The notes: generated from the letters alone by a model not told the origin. A DNA stretch of 64,000 bases from Oceanihabitans gracilariae (GCF_042684485.1 NZ_JBHULM010000011.1:868001-932000); one strand, 5' to 3'; shown: positions 1 to 9,050, counted from the stretch's first letter. Numbers and translations are program-made.

Positions 1-90
1 GGTAGTTTAACAGGTTACGCAGGAGGTTTACACCGCAAACAATGGCTTTTAGAACATGAAAGTCCTTATACACAACAAAGCCTTTTTTAA
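1..90 (+). CDS. C-terminal fragment of an unidentified protein
   Basis: The first reading frame is open from base 1 to a TAA at 88-90 and encodes 29 residues; its 5' part lies outside the window. The tail is basic and aromatic (GYAGGLHRKQWLLEHE is the most distinctive stretch). I do not recognise the family. It is taken as real because it is in frame from the window edge, uses the same A/T-ending codons as the neighbours, and is followed directly by an intergenic repeat, as expected at a gene end. Confidence 0.5.
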   Translation, partial: GSLTGYAGGLHRKQWLLEHESPYTQQSLF

Positions 91-94
91 TATT

Positions 95-190
95 TTGGCG
101 TTACCACAAGGGTCGCGCTTTACGTTACTAGTTTTGGCTCAAAGAGCACGCTCGCCAAAAGCTAACCACTACAATCGCTAACGCACAGCC
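95..190. repeat. Palindromic intergenic element, copy 1
   Basis: A noticeably GC-richer patch in AT-rich surroundings. The outer arms gcgtta (98-103) and taacgc (179-184) are inverted, and an inner pair ttttggc (132-138) and gccaaaa (154-160) can form a second stem. It carries the ggcgttac...gggtcgcgctt wording that I recall from dispersed intergenic repeats in Flavobacteriia (established knowledge, from memory). It lies between the cut gene ending at 90 and the serine hydrolase at 272. No ORF fits it. Confidence 0.6.
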
Positions 191-271
191 AAACTAAAAG
201 TAAGATTTTTCAAAAAAAAGGGCATACTTTTTAAAGATTCCCTATATTTAATACCCTAAACTAACAAAAAA

Positions 272-1423
272 ATGAAATTAACAAAAAAGCTTCTAAAAGT
301 ACTAGCTGTGCTTTTCGGTTTACTAATTGCAATCCTATACATTACAGATACAGATTACCTTATTAAAGCAGTGCGTACTATTTATATGCAAGGATATACC
401 ACTGCATTTTTAGACGACTATAAAAAATTCGATTACCAAGTTGTAGAAAACGGCACACCACAACCATGGCCAACACATAAAAACTACAATACAGTAATAG
501 AAACCGAAACCCTACAAAAAGCAAATAAAGATTGGGGAACCGTAGCTTACGTAATCATTAAAAACGATAGCGTTTGGTTTGAAAACTATTATGATGGCTA
601 CAACAAAGACTCTAAATCTAACTCTTTTTCTATGGCAAAAAGCTATGTTTCTGGTTTAATGGGTAAAGCTATTAAAGATGGTTACATTAAAAGTTTAGAC
701 CAACCTGTTTGCGACTTCCTACCTGCTTTCTGTGATGGCGAAGCAGCTAAAATGACTGTTGGTGACTTAAGTAGCATGTCTTCTGGTACCAATTGGGATG
801 AAGCCTATTACTCACCATTATCTATAACCACTAGAGCATATTTTGATGATGATTTAGAAAAAGTTATGAATGGTTTAAAAGTTGTTACAGAACCAGGAAA
901 AGCATTTAAATACGCAAGTGGAGACACACAAATGCTAGCAATGGTAATAGAAAAAGCAACAGGAAAAAAACTATACAACTACCTAACCGAAAGCTTCTGG
1001 AAACCATTAGGTAGTGAAAACCCAACCCTTTGGCAAGTTGACAGTGAAGAACATGATTTAGTAAAAGCATATTGCTGCATTACTAGTAACGCAAAAGATT
1101 TTGCACGTTTTGGTAAACTATATAAAGACCATGGAAAATGGAATGGCAAACAAATTCTAGATTCTACCTTTGTAGCTAAATCTTTAAAACCTCGTTTTCC
1201 TAATAGTCCAGAATATGGCTATGGTTGGTGGTTAAAAACACAAAACAATAAAGACTTTTTCATGATGCGAGGTCACCTTGGACAATACGTTATTGTACAG
1301 CCAGAAGACAATGTAATTATTGTACGCTTAGGACACCAAAAATCTCCAGATGCTGGTATTGGTGCATATACCAAAGATATCTCTTTATACATAGATGAAG
1401 CTTACAAAATGATGAACAAATAA
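272..1423 (+). CDS. Serine hydrolase, beta-lactamase/6-aminohexanoate-dimer hydrolase family
   Basis: A 383-residue protein with an N-terminal basic-hydrophobic segment (about 5-25) that acts as a membrane anchor or signal, so the enzyme probably faces the periplasm. The class C beta-lactamase/DD-peptidase fold is shown by the nucleophile motif SxxK at 120-123 (S-M-A-K), a Y-A-S motif at 214-216 in the place of YxN, and a late HLG segment near 334 in the place of KTG. The SSGTNWDE stretch resembles NylB-like hydrolases. The substrate cannot be read from sequence; esterase, amidase or D-peptidase activity are all possible. The ATG at 272 follows an A-rich leader without a Shine-Dalgarno sequence, normal for this phylum. 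A weak TATATTTA box lies at 243-250. It appears to stand alone, 47 bp ahead of the exonuclease gene. Confidence 0.85.
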   Translation: MKLTKKLLKVLAVLFGLLIAILYITDTDYLIKAVRTIYMQGYTTAFLDDYKKFDYQVVENGTPQPWPTHKNYNTVIETETLQKANKDWGTVAYVIIKNDSVWFENYYDGYNKDSKSNSFSMAKSYVSGLMGKAIKDGYIKSLDQPVCDFLPAFCDGEAAKMTVGDLSSMSSGTNWDEAYYSPLSITTRAYFDDDLEKVMNGLKVVTEPGKAFKYASGDTQMLAMVIEKATGKKLYNYLTESFWKPLGSENPTLWQVDSEEHDLVKAYCCITSNAKDFARFGKLYKDHGKWNGKQILDSTFVAKSLKPRFPNSPEYGYGWWLKTQNNKDFFMMRGHLGQYVIVQPEDNVIIVRLGHQKSPDAGIGAYTKDISLYIDEAYKMMNK

Positions 1424-1470
1424 ATAAACGCTAGCGCTTTTAATAAGTCTAGCCCAAAGCAATAGGAAAC

Positions 1471-2184
1471 ATGATTAGCAAACTAAACCTAGAAGACATC
1501 TTATTTTTAGATATTGAAACCGTTCCAGAAACACAATATTTTTCTGATTTAGACACTACTAAACAAGAACTCTGGGAAACCAAATCACGTTACCAAAGAA
1601 AAGAGGAGTTTACTGCTGAAGCATTTTATGATAGAGCAGGAATTTGGGCTGAGTTTGGTAAAATAGTATGTATTTCGGTTGGTTATTTTGCCATTCAAAA
1701 TGATATAAGAACTTTTAGGGTTACTTCGTTTTTTGGCGAAGAACCTAAAATTTTAAAAGACTTTAAAAATCTATTGCTTTCTCATTTTAGTCAAACTAAA
1801 CATTTACTTTGTGCGCATAATGGTAAGGAATTTGACTTTCCGTATATAGCAAGACGTATGATAATTCACAATATAAAATTACCATACAAACTAAATTTAT
1901 TTGGCAAAAAACCTTGGGAAGTACCTCATCTAGATACCTTAGAACTTTGGAAATTTGGTGACTATAAAAACTACACCTCTTTAAAACTACTAACCAATGT
2001 TTTAGGTATACCATCACCAAAAGATGATATTGATGGTAGTGAGGTTTACAAAGTGTACTACCAAGAAAATGAAATAGACAGAATTGTTACTTACTGCGAA
2101 AAAGACACTATTGCTGTAGCACAAATATTTTTAAGGCTTCGTGGTGATGCACTACTTCATGATAATGAAATTATGCATGTGTAG
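1471..2184 (+). CDS. Predicted 3'-5' exonuclease, PolB-like DEDDy family
   Basis: A 237-residue RNase H-fold exonuclease consisting of the nuclease domain alone. Exo I is visible as D14-x-E16 in FLDIETVP, Exo II as the HNGKEFDFPYIARR segment near residue 116-129, and Exo III as YCEKD near 208. The spacing and wording fit the family of stand-alone proteins resembling the proofreading domain of family B DNA polymerases (Pfam DNA_pol_B_exo2). It should degrade single-stranded DNA or RNA 3'-5' using two metal ions; the cellular role in Bacteroidota is not settled. The gene follows the serine hydrolase in the same direction, but the 47 bp spacer and unrelated function argue for chance adjacency. 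A shared terminator lies at 2336-2361. Confidence 0.85.
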   Translation: MISKLNLEDILFLDIETVPETQYFSDLDTTKQELWETKSRYQRKEEFTAEAFYDRAGIWAEFGKIVCISVGYFAIQNDIRTFRVTSFFGEEPKILKDFKNLLLSHFSQTKHLLCAHNGKEFDFPYIARRMIIHNIKLPYKLNLFGKKPWEVPHLDTLELWKFGDYKNYTSLKLLTNVLGIPSPKDDIDGSEVYKVYYQENEIDRIVTYCEKDTIAVAQIFLRLRGDALLHDNEIMHV

Positions 2185-2187
2185 TAT

Positions 2188-2280
2188 TCGCGAAAAGGAT
2201 TGAGGCTTTGTTGAAGCTCCTCGAAGAGAGCGACTGCCGAAAGCCTGGTTTTTACCTTTTTCTGGTAAAAATTTGCACAA
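2188..2280. repeat. Palindromic intergenic element, copy 2
   Basis: It lies between two convergent genes. Inverted arms aggcttt (2203-2209) and aaagcct (2240-2246) enclose the imperfect hairpin gctcctcgaagagagc; a second hairpin tttttacc (2249-2256) / ggtaaaaa (2264-2271) follows. The wording gattgaggctttgttgaagc is of the same style as the reverse complement of copy 1, and I recall near-identical versions scattered through Flavobacteriia genomes. It is probably the same element family in opposite orientation. No coding potential is evident. Confidence 0.55.
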
Positions 2281-2335
2281 AAAAACAAAACCCTTTTTAA
2301 CTATTTGAAATATCTTCTTGTAAAAAGAAATAAAA

Positions 2336-2363
2336 AAATCCAGAGCTTTCACTCTGGATTTTT
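2336..2363. terminator. Bidirectional intrinsic terminator
   Basis: A perfect 10-bp stem aaatccagag / ctctggattt with a 6-base loop, with A-runs to the left and T-runs to the right. It sits between the convergent exonuclease gene (ends 2184) and metalloprotease gene (ends 2392) and can serve both. Confidence 0.85.
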
Positions 2364-2391
2364 AATTAAATTAATTATTGGTGCTTATTCA

Positions 2392-5274
2392 TTATTGTTT
2401 TATAAACTTTTTAACTTTTGTTTTCTCTCCTATATGTAATTGTAAAATATACATGCCTTGTTGCAATGTAGCCACATTAATAGCATTGGTATATCTACCT
2501 TTAAGCACAGTTTGACCTAACAAGTTTTTAATTTCAAAACTTTGTGCTTCTAATCCTATTAAACTTACATTAAGTGTTTGTTTTACTGGATTAGGATATA
2601 GCGTAAACTGGCTATCTACACTTTGTACTGGAGTTGTAGCAAAGTAATTAGATGTAGCGTTTGTTGCTCCGCCAACACAAAATGTTGTTGCTTCAGAACT
2701 TGCAAACGAACCTCCACTTGCTAATACAGTTCCTCCATCTGTTAAAGAATAAGAGCCATTACCATAAGAGCAGCAAATACCATCTCCATACGCATCATTT
2801 ATGGTAAAAGTATAGCATCCTGCTGGTAAGCTAACATTAACATTTAAGGTAGACCCATCTGCTTGACTAGCATATGTTCCTCCTGATGCTACAACACTAC
2901 TTGAACCATCTGCAATTGTCCAAGAGGTTTCTTCTGGATAATTATCAAAAGTTATAGATAAAGTAACATTAGTATCACCTCCAGAAGATCCTCCAGATGT
3001 TGACAAGCTTACGGCATCAACAGCCATATCTCCTTGCCATGTGGTACCTGTAACACCATTAAAGCGTAATTGAACCGTTGTTCCTGCATAAGCAGATAGA
3101 TCTACAGATGCTGTTTTCCATGAATTTCCTTGGTTTCCAGATGCACTCCAAATGCTAGTCCATGAACTTCCATTATTACTACTTGCCTCTAAAGCTAAAC
3201 TACCCATTGCAGAAGCTCCATACATATGGTATGCAAATTCAAATGTTGCTTGACTCTCTCCACTTAAATCAAAACAAGGAGAATTTAAAATGGCACTTTT
3301 AGCAGAATAGTTTGGTGAAGACGACTCCATAAATATATACTGTGAACCTGCAGATGCGCTAGATGGACCTGTATTACTTGAAGGTGTAGAACCAGAAGTT
3401 CTTGTCCAATCAAAATCATCTGAACTATCTTGTGACCAAGCACCTAAACTAGATTCAAACCCTTCACTATAAGGAAAAGCTGTAATTGAGCCTGAACATT
3501 CGTTTCCGCTAGAAGCTTCAGTAACAATAACAGTTCTTGAAACTTGTGTTGCAGCATTTCCTGCAGCATCACTTACATTATAATTTAAAGTATATGTTCC
3601 TGCTACATTTGTATTTACAGAACCAGTAACACTAATACTAGAAGTTAAGTCGCCATCTACATTATCTGTTGCTGTAGCTCCTGCATCTGAGTAACTATCA
3701 CCTACTGTTAAGTTAACTGTAGCAGCACCATTTAATGTAATTACTGGCGCAACCGTATCTGCTTGCCCAGAAACAATATTTACGGTATAATCTTCTACTT
3801 CACCATAATTAAATGTTTCACAAGATGTTGGCACTGCGTTATACTTCATAGCAACACGTATTCTGGTTTCACCATTTGTTGCAGAAGAAGAAACAGTAAA
3901 ACTACCACTTACTGGAGTGGTTTGTGTAGCAGATTGACTCCAAACTTGTTCACCAGCATCTGTAAAATCGCCATCTTGATTATAATCTATCCAAGCGGCA
4001 TATCCTTCACTGTAAACAGATCCTGTCCATGTTGGAGTTACAGTTATAGTAGTAGCACTTCCTTTTGTTAAGTCTGTAGAAATACTTGTAAAGTTAGAGT
4101 AAAACTGTGCACCAGACGCATTATTAATACTTCCTAATTGTACACGACTTATATACTCATCATTAACATTTGTACTTGCAGAATCGCAATATTGAGGACC
4201 TGATTGGCATGGTGTACAACTAGTACCTCCACAATCTACTCCTGTTTCATCGCCATTTTGTATACCATCTGAACATGTAGGTGTTGTTCCTCCTCCACTA
4301 CATTTATCAGATAAAGCTAAAGCACGTCTTGCTCCTCCAGCTTCTAAAACGGTACGCATTCTTATTTTTTGCCCTTCTGTAAATAAGTTCATACAAGAAT
4401 CATTGGTATAATCCATATAGTTTTGAACCATATCTGTAGAAGAACAGGAAACTTGCCCTGTAGGACAACCATAGTTAGACGTTTGGTGTGTAGGAGTATC
4501 ACTTACATAATCGGTTCCGCAATTAGAATCTCCCCAAATGTGGCGTAAATTAAAATAGTGTCCAATTTCATGTGTAGTTGTTCTTCCTCCATCATAAGGA
4601 GAGGTTACAGCTCCTGTTCTACCAAAAGCATTGTAAATCATTACCAAACCATCTGTTGCAGCATTACCACCAGGAAATTGAGCATAACCTAAAAGGTTAA
4701 TTGTTTGTCCTCCTGAAGTTGTAGTCATTTTTGGAACAATCCACATATTTAAATACTCTGAAGTATTCCATGGATCAATTCCTCCTGAAGAAGCGCTTTT
4801 GGCTTCGTCATTAGCGCCCCAATCTTCACGCGTTGTTAATTTTCTAGTAATACCTGTTGTAGTATTTCCGTTTGGATCTACAGAAGCCAAGCAGAATTCT
4901 ATTTGCGTATCTGCTGCTTGTGACCACGTATTATCTGCATCTGCATTGGTACGTCTAAAATCTTCATTTAAAACATCTAGTTGCGATTGTATTTGTGCTT
5001 CGCTAATATTTTCTGTACTATTTCTATAAAGTACATGTACAACAACAGGAATAGTAATAATGTCACCATCTATCCTACTGGAATTGGCATTGTTTAAAAT
5101 TTCCTGAGTTCTTGCTTGCGTGAAACTTTCAATTTCAGCCATTCTCTGCTCCAATTGTGGATCTAATTGTTTTCTATAATCTAGATTTTCCATAGCACCA
5201 CATCTTTGATATTGTGCAAAAAGAGAACCAACCATTAGAAAACAAATAACTGTTAACGTAATTGTTTTTTTCAT
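2392..5274 (-). CDS. Secreted M43 (pappalysin-like) zinc metalloprotease with T9SS sorting domain
   Basis: A 960-residue multidomain exoprotein. Residues 1-20 form a Sec signal peptide ending in FAQ. The catalytic domain (about 70-320) carries the zinc motif HExxHxxxxxH at 235-245, followed by a D at 249 and a Met-turn (MDYTNDSCM), the signature of M43 proteases. Next come a Cys-rich segment (CSDGIQNGDETGVDCGG), a GEVEDYTV-type beta domain (about 365-505), a DUF5011 Ig-like repeat (about 510-590), a MAM-like beta-sandwich (about 600-760), a further Ser/Gly-rich beta domain and a type A T9SS C-terminal domain (LYPNPV...GMYILQL...VKKFIKQ). The protein is therefore exported by Sec, passed through T9SS and released or attached at the surface. 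It probably degrades extracellular protein. It is transcribed alone towards the terminator at 2336. Confidence 0.93.
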   Translation of the reverse strand: MKKTITLTVICFLMVGSLFAQYQRCGAMENLDYRKQLDPQLEQRMAEIESFTQARTQEILNNANSSRIDGDIITIPVVVHVLYRNSTENISEAQIQSQLDVLNEDFRRTNADADNTWSQAADTQIEFCLASVDPNGNTTTGITRKLTTREDWGANDEAKSASSGGIDPWNTSEYLNMWIVPKMTTTSGGQTINLLGYAQFPGGNAATDGLVMIYNAFGRTGAVTSPYDGGRTTTHEIGHYFNLRHIWGDSNCGTDYVSDTPTHQTSNYGCPTGQVSCSSTDMVQNYMDYTNDSCMNLFTEGQKIRMRTVLEAGGARRALALSDKCSGGGTTPTCSDGIQNGDETGVDCGGTSCTPCQSGPQYCDSASTNVNDEYISRVQLGSINNASGAQFYSNFTSISTDLTKGSATTITVTPTWTGSVYSEGYAAWIDYNQDGDFTDAGEQVWSQSATQTTPVSGSFTVSSSATNGETRIRVAMKYNAVPTSCETFNYGEVEDYTVNIVSGQADTVAPVITLNGAATVNLTVGDSYSDAGATATDNVDGDLTSSISVTGSVNTNVAGTYTLNYNVSDAAGNAATQVSRTVIVTEASSGNECSGSITAFPYSEGFESSLGAWSQDSSDDFDWTRTSGSTPSSNTGPSSASAGSQYIFMESSSPNYSAKSAILNSPCFDLSGESQATFEFAYHMYGASAMGSLALEASSNNGSSWTSIWSASGNQGNSWKTASVDLSAYAGTTVQLRFNGVTGTTWQGDMAVDAVSLSTSGGSSGGDTNVTLSITFDNYPEETSWTIADGSSSVVASGGTYASQADGSTLNVNVSLPAGCYTFTINDAYGDGICCSYGNGSYSLTDGGTVLASGGSFASSEATTFCVGGATNATSNYFATTPVQSVDSQFTLYPNPVKQTLNVSLIGLEAQSFEIKNLLGQTVLKGRYTNAINVATLQQGMYILQLHIGEKTKVKKFIKQ

Positions 5275-5450
5275 GAGAATAATTTAAGTTTTAGTTAATA
5301 TTTTATTCAAAACGCAATGAATTTAGTATTTTTTTAACAAAATAATAATATCCGAACAACTATTCGATGAAATACATTTCATTTAAAATTATTCGGGTAT
5401 TTTTTACGGATTTCCCGTAAATATTTGTGTATAAATCTTTACTTTTAACT

Positions 5451-7142
5451 ATGTTAAAAAACAAAATACTTGCTGTTAAAAACCTCTCTATTTCCTTCTT
5501 TAATAAACAGAAAGAAAAAGAAATTATTCACAACATTTCTTATGATTTATATGAAAACGAAATACTAGGAATTGTTGGTGAATCTGGTTCAGGAAAGTCT
5601 GTTTCTTCTTTGGCTATTCTAGGTTTGTTACCAAAAAAAATATCAAAAATCACAAACGGAAGCATTCTCTACAAAGCGCAAGATTTAACCACACTAAACG
5701 CTAAAGCTTTTCAGAAAATAAGAGGAAAGAAAATTTCTATCATTTTTCAAGAACCTATGAGTTCTTTAAATCCTTCTATGACTTGCGGAAAACAAGTTTT
5801 AGAAATTGTTTTACAACACACAAGCCTAAGTAAAACCGAAGCAAAAGCGCAGGTTATTTCATTGTTTGAACAAGTAAAACTACCAATACCAGAAACAACG
5901 TTTAATAAATATCCTCATGAAATTTCTGGAGGACAAATGCAACGTGTCATGATTGCCATGGCAATTGCTTGCGAGCCAGAAATACTTATTGCAGATGAGC
6001 CCACAACTGCTTTAGATGTTACTGTACAAAAAGATATTATTCTACTTTTAAAAGAGTTGCAAGCAAAAACTAAAATGAGCATCCTTTTTATTACACATGA
6101 TTTATCTTTAATTTCAGAAATTGCACATCGTGTATTAGTAATGTATCAAGGAAATATTGTAGAACAAGGAAACATACAACAAATATTTAAAAACCCTGAA
6201 AACAATTACACCAAAGCTCTTATTAATTCTAGACCTTCATTAGACGTTAGACTTAAAACGCTACCAACTATACAAGATTATTTAAAAGGAAGTATTTCTA
6301 CAACAATAATTACCAAAGAAGATAGAAAAAAACAACAGGAACTAATTTATAACAAACCGCCTTTACTAGAAGTTATTAATTTAGAAAAAGAATACTTTAA
6401 CACTTCTGGATTATTTAATAAAACCGAAGGATTTAAAGCTGTAAACAATATAAGTTTTAAACTATACGAAGGTGAAACCTTAGGACTTGTTGGTGAATCG
6501 GGTTGTGGAAAATCTACCCTTGGTAAAGCCATTTTACAATTAGACAAAGCTACTGCTGGAAGTATTATTTATAAAGGAGAAGATATTACCAAAATATCTA
6601 AACAAGCAATGCGAACGCTTAGAAAAGATATTCAAATTATTTTTCAAGATCCTTATGCTTCTCTAAACCCTAGGCTAACAGTTGGTAATGCCATTTTAGA
6701 ACCTATGAAAGTACACCAACTTTATAGTTCTGATATCGAAAGGAAAGAAAAAGTGATAGAAATTTTAAATAGAGTTGGCTTAGAAGCCGATACTTTTAAT
6801 AGATATCCTCATGCGTTTTCTGGAGGACAAAGGCAACGTATTGGTATTGCTAGAACTATTGCACTACAACCCAAACTTATTATTTGTGATGAGTCTGTTT
6901 CTGCCTTAGATATTTCTGTACAAGCACAAGTATTAAATCTGCTTAACGAACTAAAAGCCGATTTTGGGTTTACCTATATATTTATATCACATGATTTGGC
7001 AGTTGTAAAATATATGGCAGACCAATTACTAGTTATGAATGCTGGAAAAATTGAAGAAATAGACGATGCTGATGAAATTTATAAGCATCCTAAAAAAGAA
7101 TATACAAAAAAGCTAATTCATGCTATACCCAAAGGATTATAG
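5451..7142 (+). CDS. ABC transporter with two fused ATPase domains (oligopeptide type, DppD-DppF/GsiA-like)
   Basis: Two complete nucleotide-binding domains lie on one polypeptide. The first half has Walker A GESGSGKS, signature SGGQMQR and Walker B ILIADEPTTALD; the second has Walker A GESGCGKS, signature SGGQRQR and Walker B LIICDESVSALD. This is the arrangement of peptide/nickel/glutathione uptake ATPases such as GsiA and YejF, which power a separate pair of permeases and a binding protein. No permease gene lies nearby, so the partners must be encoded elsewhere. A GTG 24 bp upstream (5427) is in frame, but ATG at 5451 starts at the family's usual position (MLKNKILAVKNLSISF) and is preferred; this gives 563 residues. 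The 5' region holds a near-consensus aatatttg box at 5420-5427. Confidence 0.9.
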   Translation: MLKNKILAVKNLSISFFNKQKEKEIIHNISYDLYENEILGIVGESGSGKSVSSLAILGLLPKKISKITNGSILYKAQDLTTLNAKAFQKIRGKKISIIFQEPMSSLNPSMTCGKQVLEIVLQHTSLSKTEAKAQVISLFEQVKLPIPETTFNKYPHEISGGQMQRVMIAMAIACEPEILIADEPTTALDVTVQKDIILLLKELQAKTKMSILFITHDLSLISEIAHRVLVMYQGNIVEQGNIQQIFKNPENNYTKALINSRPSLDVRLKTLPTIQDYLKGSISTTIITKEDRKKQQELIYNKPPLLEVINLEKEYFNTSGLFNKTEGFKAVNNISFKLYEGETLGLVGESGCGKSTLGKAILQLDKATAGSIIYKGEDITKISKQAMRTLRKDIQIIFQDPYASLNPRLTVGNAILEPMKVHQLYSSDIERKEKVIEILNRVGLEADTFNRYPHAFSGGQRQRIGIARTIALQPKLIICDESVSALDISVQAQVLNLLNELKADFGFTYIFISHDLAVVKYMADQLLVMNAGKIEEIDDADEIYKHPKKEYTKKLIHAIPKGL

Positions 7143-7595
7143 CATGAACACCTTTTTTGTTAAATACAATAAGCTTCCTATAAATTTGAATGTGTTCTTT
7201 ACCGTTTTAAAAAATTTTAAAAAAAATAAATCTGTATTCATCATTTATAATTTAAGGTTAGGTCTATGGTAGACTTGGATTTATTGTATTTGGTACATTT
7301 GGGGACTGCTAATATGAACTATATTTTAGAATAATCTGCTTAAAAGCATAATTAATCGATGAAATGCACTAGATTTTAACATTTTAACAGTTTTTTAAGA
7401 CATTTCCCCTTCTTTTTAGCACCTTTAGAGTATATGTAAAACAACAAATCAATAACAGCTTAAATAGATTTTTATAAGAACTGATTGATAACACTTTATA
7501 AATTTTTAAAGAACCTTTTTAAGGTAACCTATTCTATTACTTTAAATAGAAAAAACAGAATTCGTTATTAGCAATCTACTCTAAAAGCTTATTTA
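7143..7595. other. 453-bp gene-free spacer
   Basis: AT-rich, without a convincing gene. The longest readable ATG frame seen is 22 codons (7266-7334, plus strand) without supporting signals. A short acctt-ttt-aaggt hairpin near 7513-7526 could weakly terminate scoB transcripts. A homopolymer-rich segment (7380-7440) resembles upstream regions seen in this family, but I cannot assign a transcript to it. Confidence 0.5.
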
Positions 7596-8249
7596 TTACA
7601 AGCTCATTTCAGGCACTTCGCCTTCTATAATTAAATTACCTTCTGTAGCTTTTTTAATTTCTTCAACTGTAACACCAGGAGCACGCTCTAATAACTTAAA
7701 ACCATCTTTAGTAACTTCTAGAACAGCAAGATTGGTCACAATCTTTTTAACACAACCAACACCTGTTAATGGTAAACTACATTTTTTAAGTAGTTTAGAT
7801 TCTCCTGCTCTATTGGTATGCATCATAGCAACAATAATATTTTCGGCACTAGCAACTAAATCCATTGCTCCTCCCATACCTTTAACCATTTTACCTGGAA
7901 TTTTCCAGTTGGCAATATCTCCATTTTCAGCAACTTCCATAGCACCAAGAATGGTAAGATCTACATGTTTTCCTCTAATCATAGAAAAACTCATAGCAGA
8001 GTCAAAAAAACTAGCTCCAGGAAGCGTAGTTATGGTTTGTTTTCCTGCGTTTATAACATCTGCATCTTCTTCTCCTTCAAAAGGAAATGGTCCCATTCCT
8101 AAAACGCCATTTTCACTTTGAAATTCTACTTCTATATCTTCTCTAACATAGTTTGCTACCAAGGTTGGTATACCAATACCAAGATTTACATAGTAACCAT
8201 CTTGTACCTCTTTAGCTATTCGTTTTGCAATTCCTGTTTTATCTAACAT
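7596..8249 (-). CDS. scoB: 3-oxoacid CoA-transferase subunit B
   Basis: A 217-residue beta subunit of the heteromeric succinyl-CoA:3-ketoacid CoA-transferase family I. The family's SENG motif with the catalytic glutamate is visible in EFQSENGVLGMG (about 42-53), as is the conserved GIGIPTLVANY near the N-terminus. With subunit A it moves CoA from succinyl-CoA to acetoacetate (or another short 3-oxoacid), linking ketone-body and branched-chain or aromatic amino acid catabolism to the TCA cycle. The gene lies 99 bp downstream of scoA on the same strand; the spacer holds a palindromic repeat. Length is normal for the family (about 215-220). Confidence 0.93.
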   Translation of the reverse strand: MLDKTGIAKRIAKEVQDGYYVNLGIGIPTLVANYVREDIEVEFQSENGVLGMGPFPFEGEEDADVINAGKQTITTLPGASFFDSAMSFSMIRGKHVDLTILGAMEVAENGDIANWKIPGKMVKGMGGAMDLVASAENIIVAMMHTNRAGESKLLKKCSLPLTGVGCVKKIVTNLAVLEVTKDGFKLLERAPGVTVEEIKKATEGNLIIEGEVPEMSL

Positions 8250-8263
8250 TTTCTTTTAGTTTT

Positions 8264-8343
8264 TGTCATTCCTGCCAAAGCAGGATGCTTTAAATATGAT
8301 ACTTAAATATGAATAGTAGATTCCTGTCTTTGCAGGAATGACA
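8264..8343. repeat. Double-hairpin GTCATTCCTGC repeat in the scoA-scoB spacer
   Basis: gtcattcctgc (8265-8275) and its inverted copy gcaggaatgac (8332-8342) frame the spacer and can pair with each other. Each half also folds alone: cctgc-caaa-gcagg (8271-8284) and attcctg-tctttg-caggaat near the other end. I recall gtcattcctgc...gcaggaat elements as common dispersed repeats in Flavobacteriia. Since scoA and scoB should be cotranscribed, the element lies inside the mRNA and may affect its stability or the subunit ratio. Confidence 0.7.
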
Positions 8344-8348
8344 ACGTA

Positions 8349-9050
8349 TTAACTTCTTTGTCTTACAGTACGTTGCTCAATTCGTTTTTCATAGGTAGCA
8401 CCTTGAAAAATACGCTGCACAAATATTCCAGGAATATGAATTTGATTAGGATCTAATGCTCCTACAGGAACCAATTCTTCAACCTCAACAACTGTTATTT
8501 TTGCTGCGCCACACATGTTAGGATTAAAGTTTCTTGCAGTTCCTTTAAAAATTAAGTTTCCTGCAGCATCTCCTTTCCATGCTTTTACAAAAGCAAAATC
8601 TGCTTTAAAAGCGTGCTCTAACACATACATTTTACCATCAAACTCTCGGGTTTCTTTTCCTTCTGCTACTTCTGTACCATATCCTGCTGGAGTATAAATA
8701 GCAGGAAAACCAGCTTGTGCTGCTCTACAACGTTCTGCTAAAGTACCTTGCGGAATTAACTCTACATCTAATTCGCCAGAAAGCATTTGACGTTCAAATT
8801 CTGCGTTTTCACCTACGTAAGAAGAAATCATTTTTTTGATTTGCTTTTGATGCAGTAACAAACCTAAACCAAAGTCATCAACTCCTGCGTTATTAGAAAT
8901 ACAGGTTAATCCTTTTATATTCTTTTTTACTAATTCTGCTATCGAATTTTCGGCAATACCAGAAAGCCCAAAACCTCCAAACATAAAAGTCATATTGTCT
9001 TGAACTCCTTGTAATGCTTCTTCTACAGAGTTTACTTTTTTACTAATCAT
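8349..9050 (-). CDS. scoA: 3-oxoacid CoA-transferase subunit A
   Basis: A 233-residue alpha subunit of the 3-oxoacid CoA-transferase. The glycine-rich loop [13 protein letters not shown] near residue 23-35 and the segments [17 protein letters not shown] and [17 protein letters not shown] are characteristic. It pairs with the downstream scoB product to form the active enzyme. The ATG at 9050 gives the family's usual N-terminus ([13 protein letters not shown]). The last residues (EQRTVRQRS) are less conserved. A strong terminator at 9088-9115 insulates the pair from the upstream penicillin-binding protein gene, so the promoter must lie within about 40 bp upstream of the start; I could not assign boxes with confidence. 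Confidence 0.93.
   Translation of the reverse strand: MISKKVNSVEEALQGVQDNMTFMFGGFGLSGIAENSIAELVKKNIKGLTCISNNAGVDDFGLGLLLHQKQIKKMISSYVGENAEFERQMLSGELDVELIPQGTLAERCRAAQAGFPAIYTPAGYGTEVAEGKETREFDGKMYVLEHAFKADFAFVKAWKGDAAGNLIFKGTARNFNPNMCGAAKITVVEVEELVPVGALDPNQIHIPGIFVQRIFQGATYEKRIEQRTVRQRS

Noticed and set aside
5301..5440. Possible CRISPR-like or operator repeats in the AT-rich spacer before the ABC gene
   Set aside because: Only short, irregular inverted words (such as tacgg/ccgta); no direct repeats with spacers of constant length were found here or elsewhere in the window.
7266..7334. 22-codon ATG frame in the 453-bp spacer
   Set aside because: Too short, with no flanking signals; AT-rich spacers give such frames by chance.
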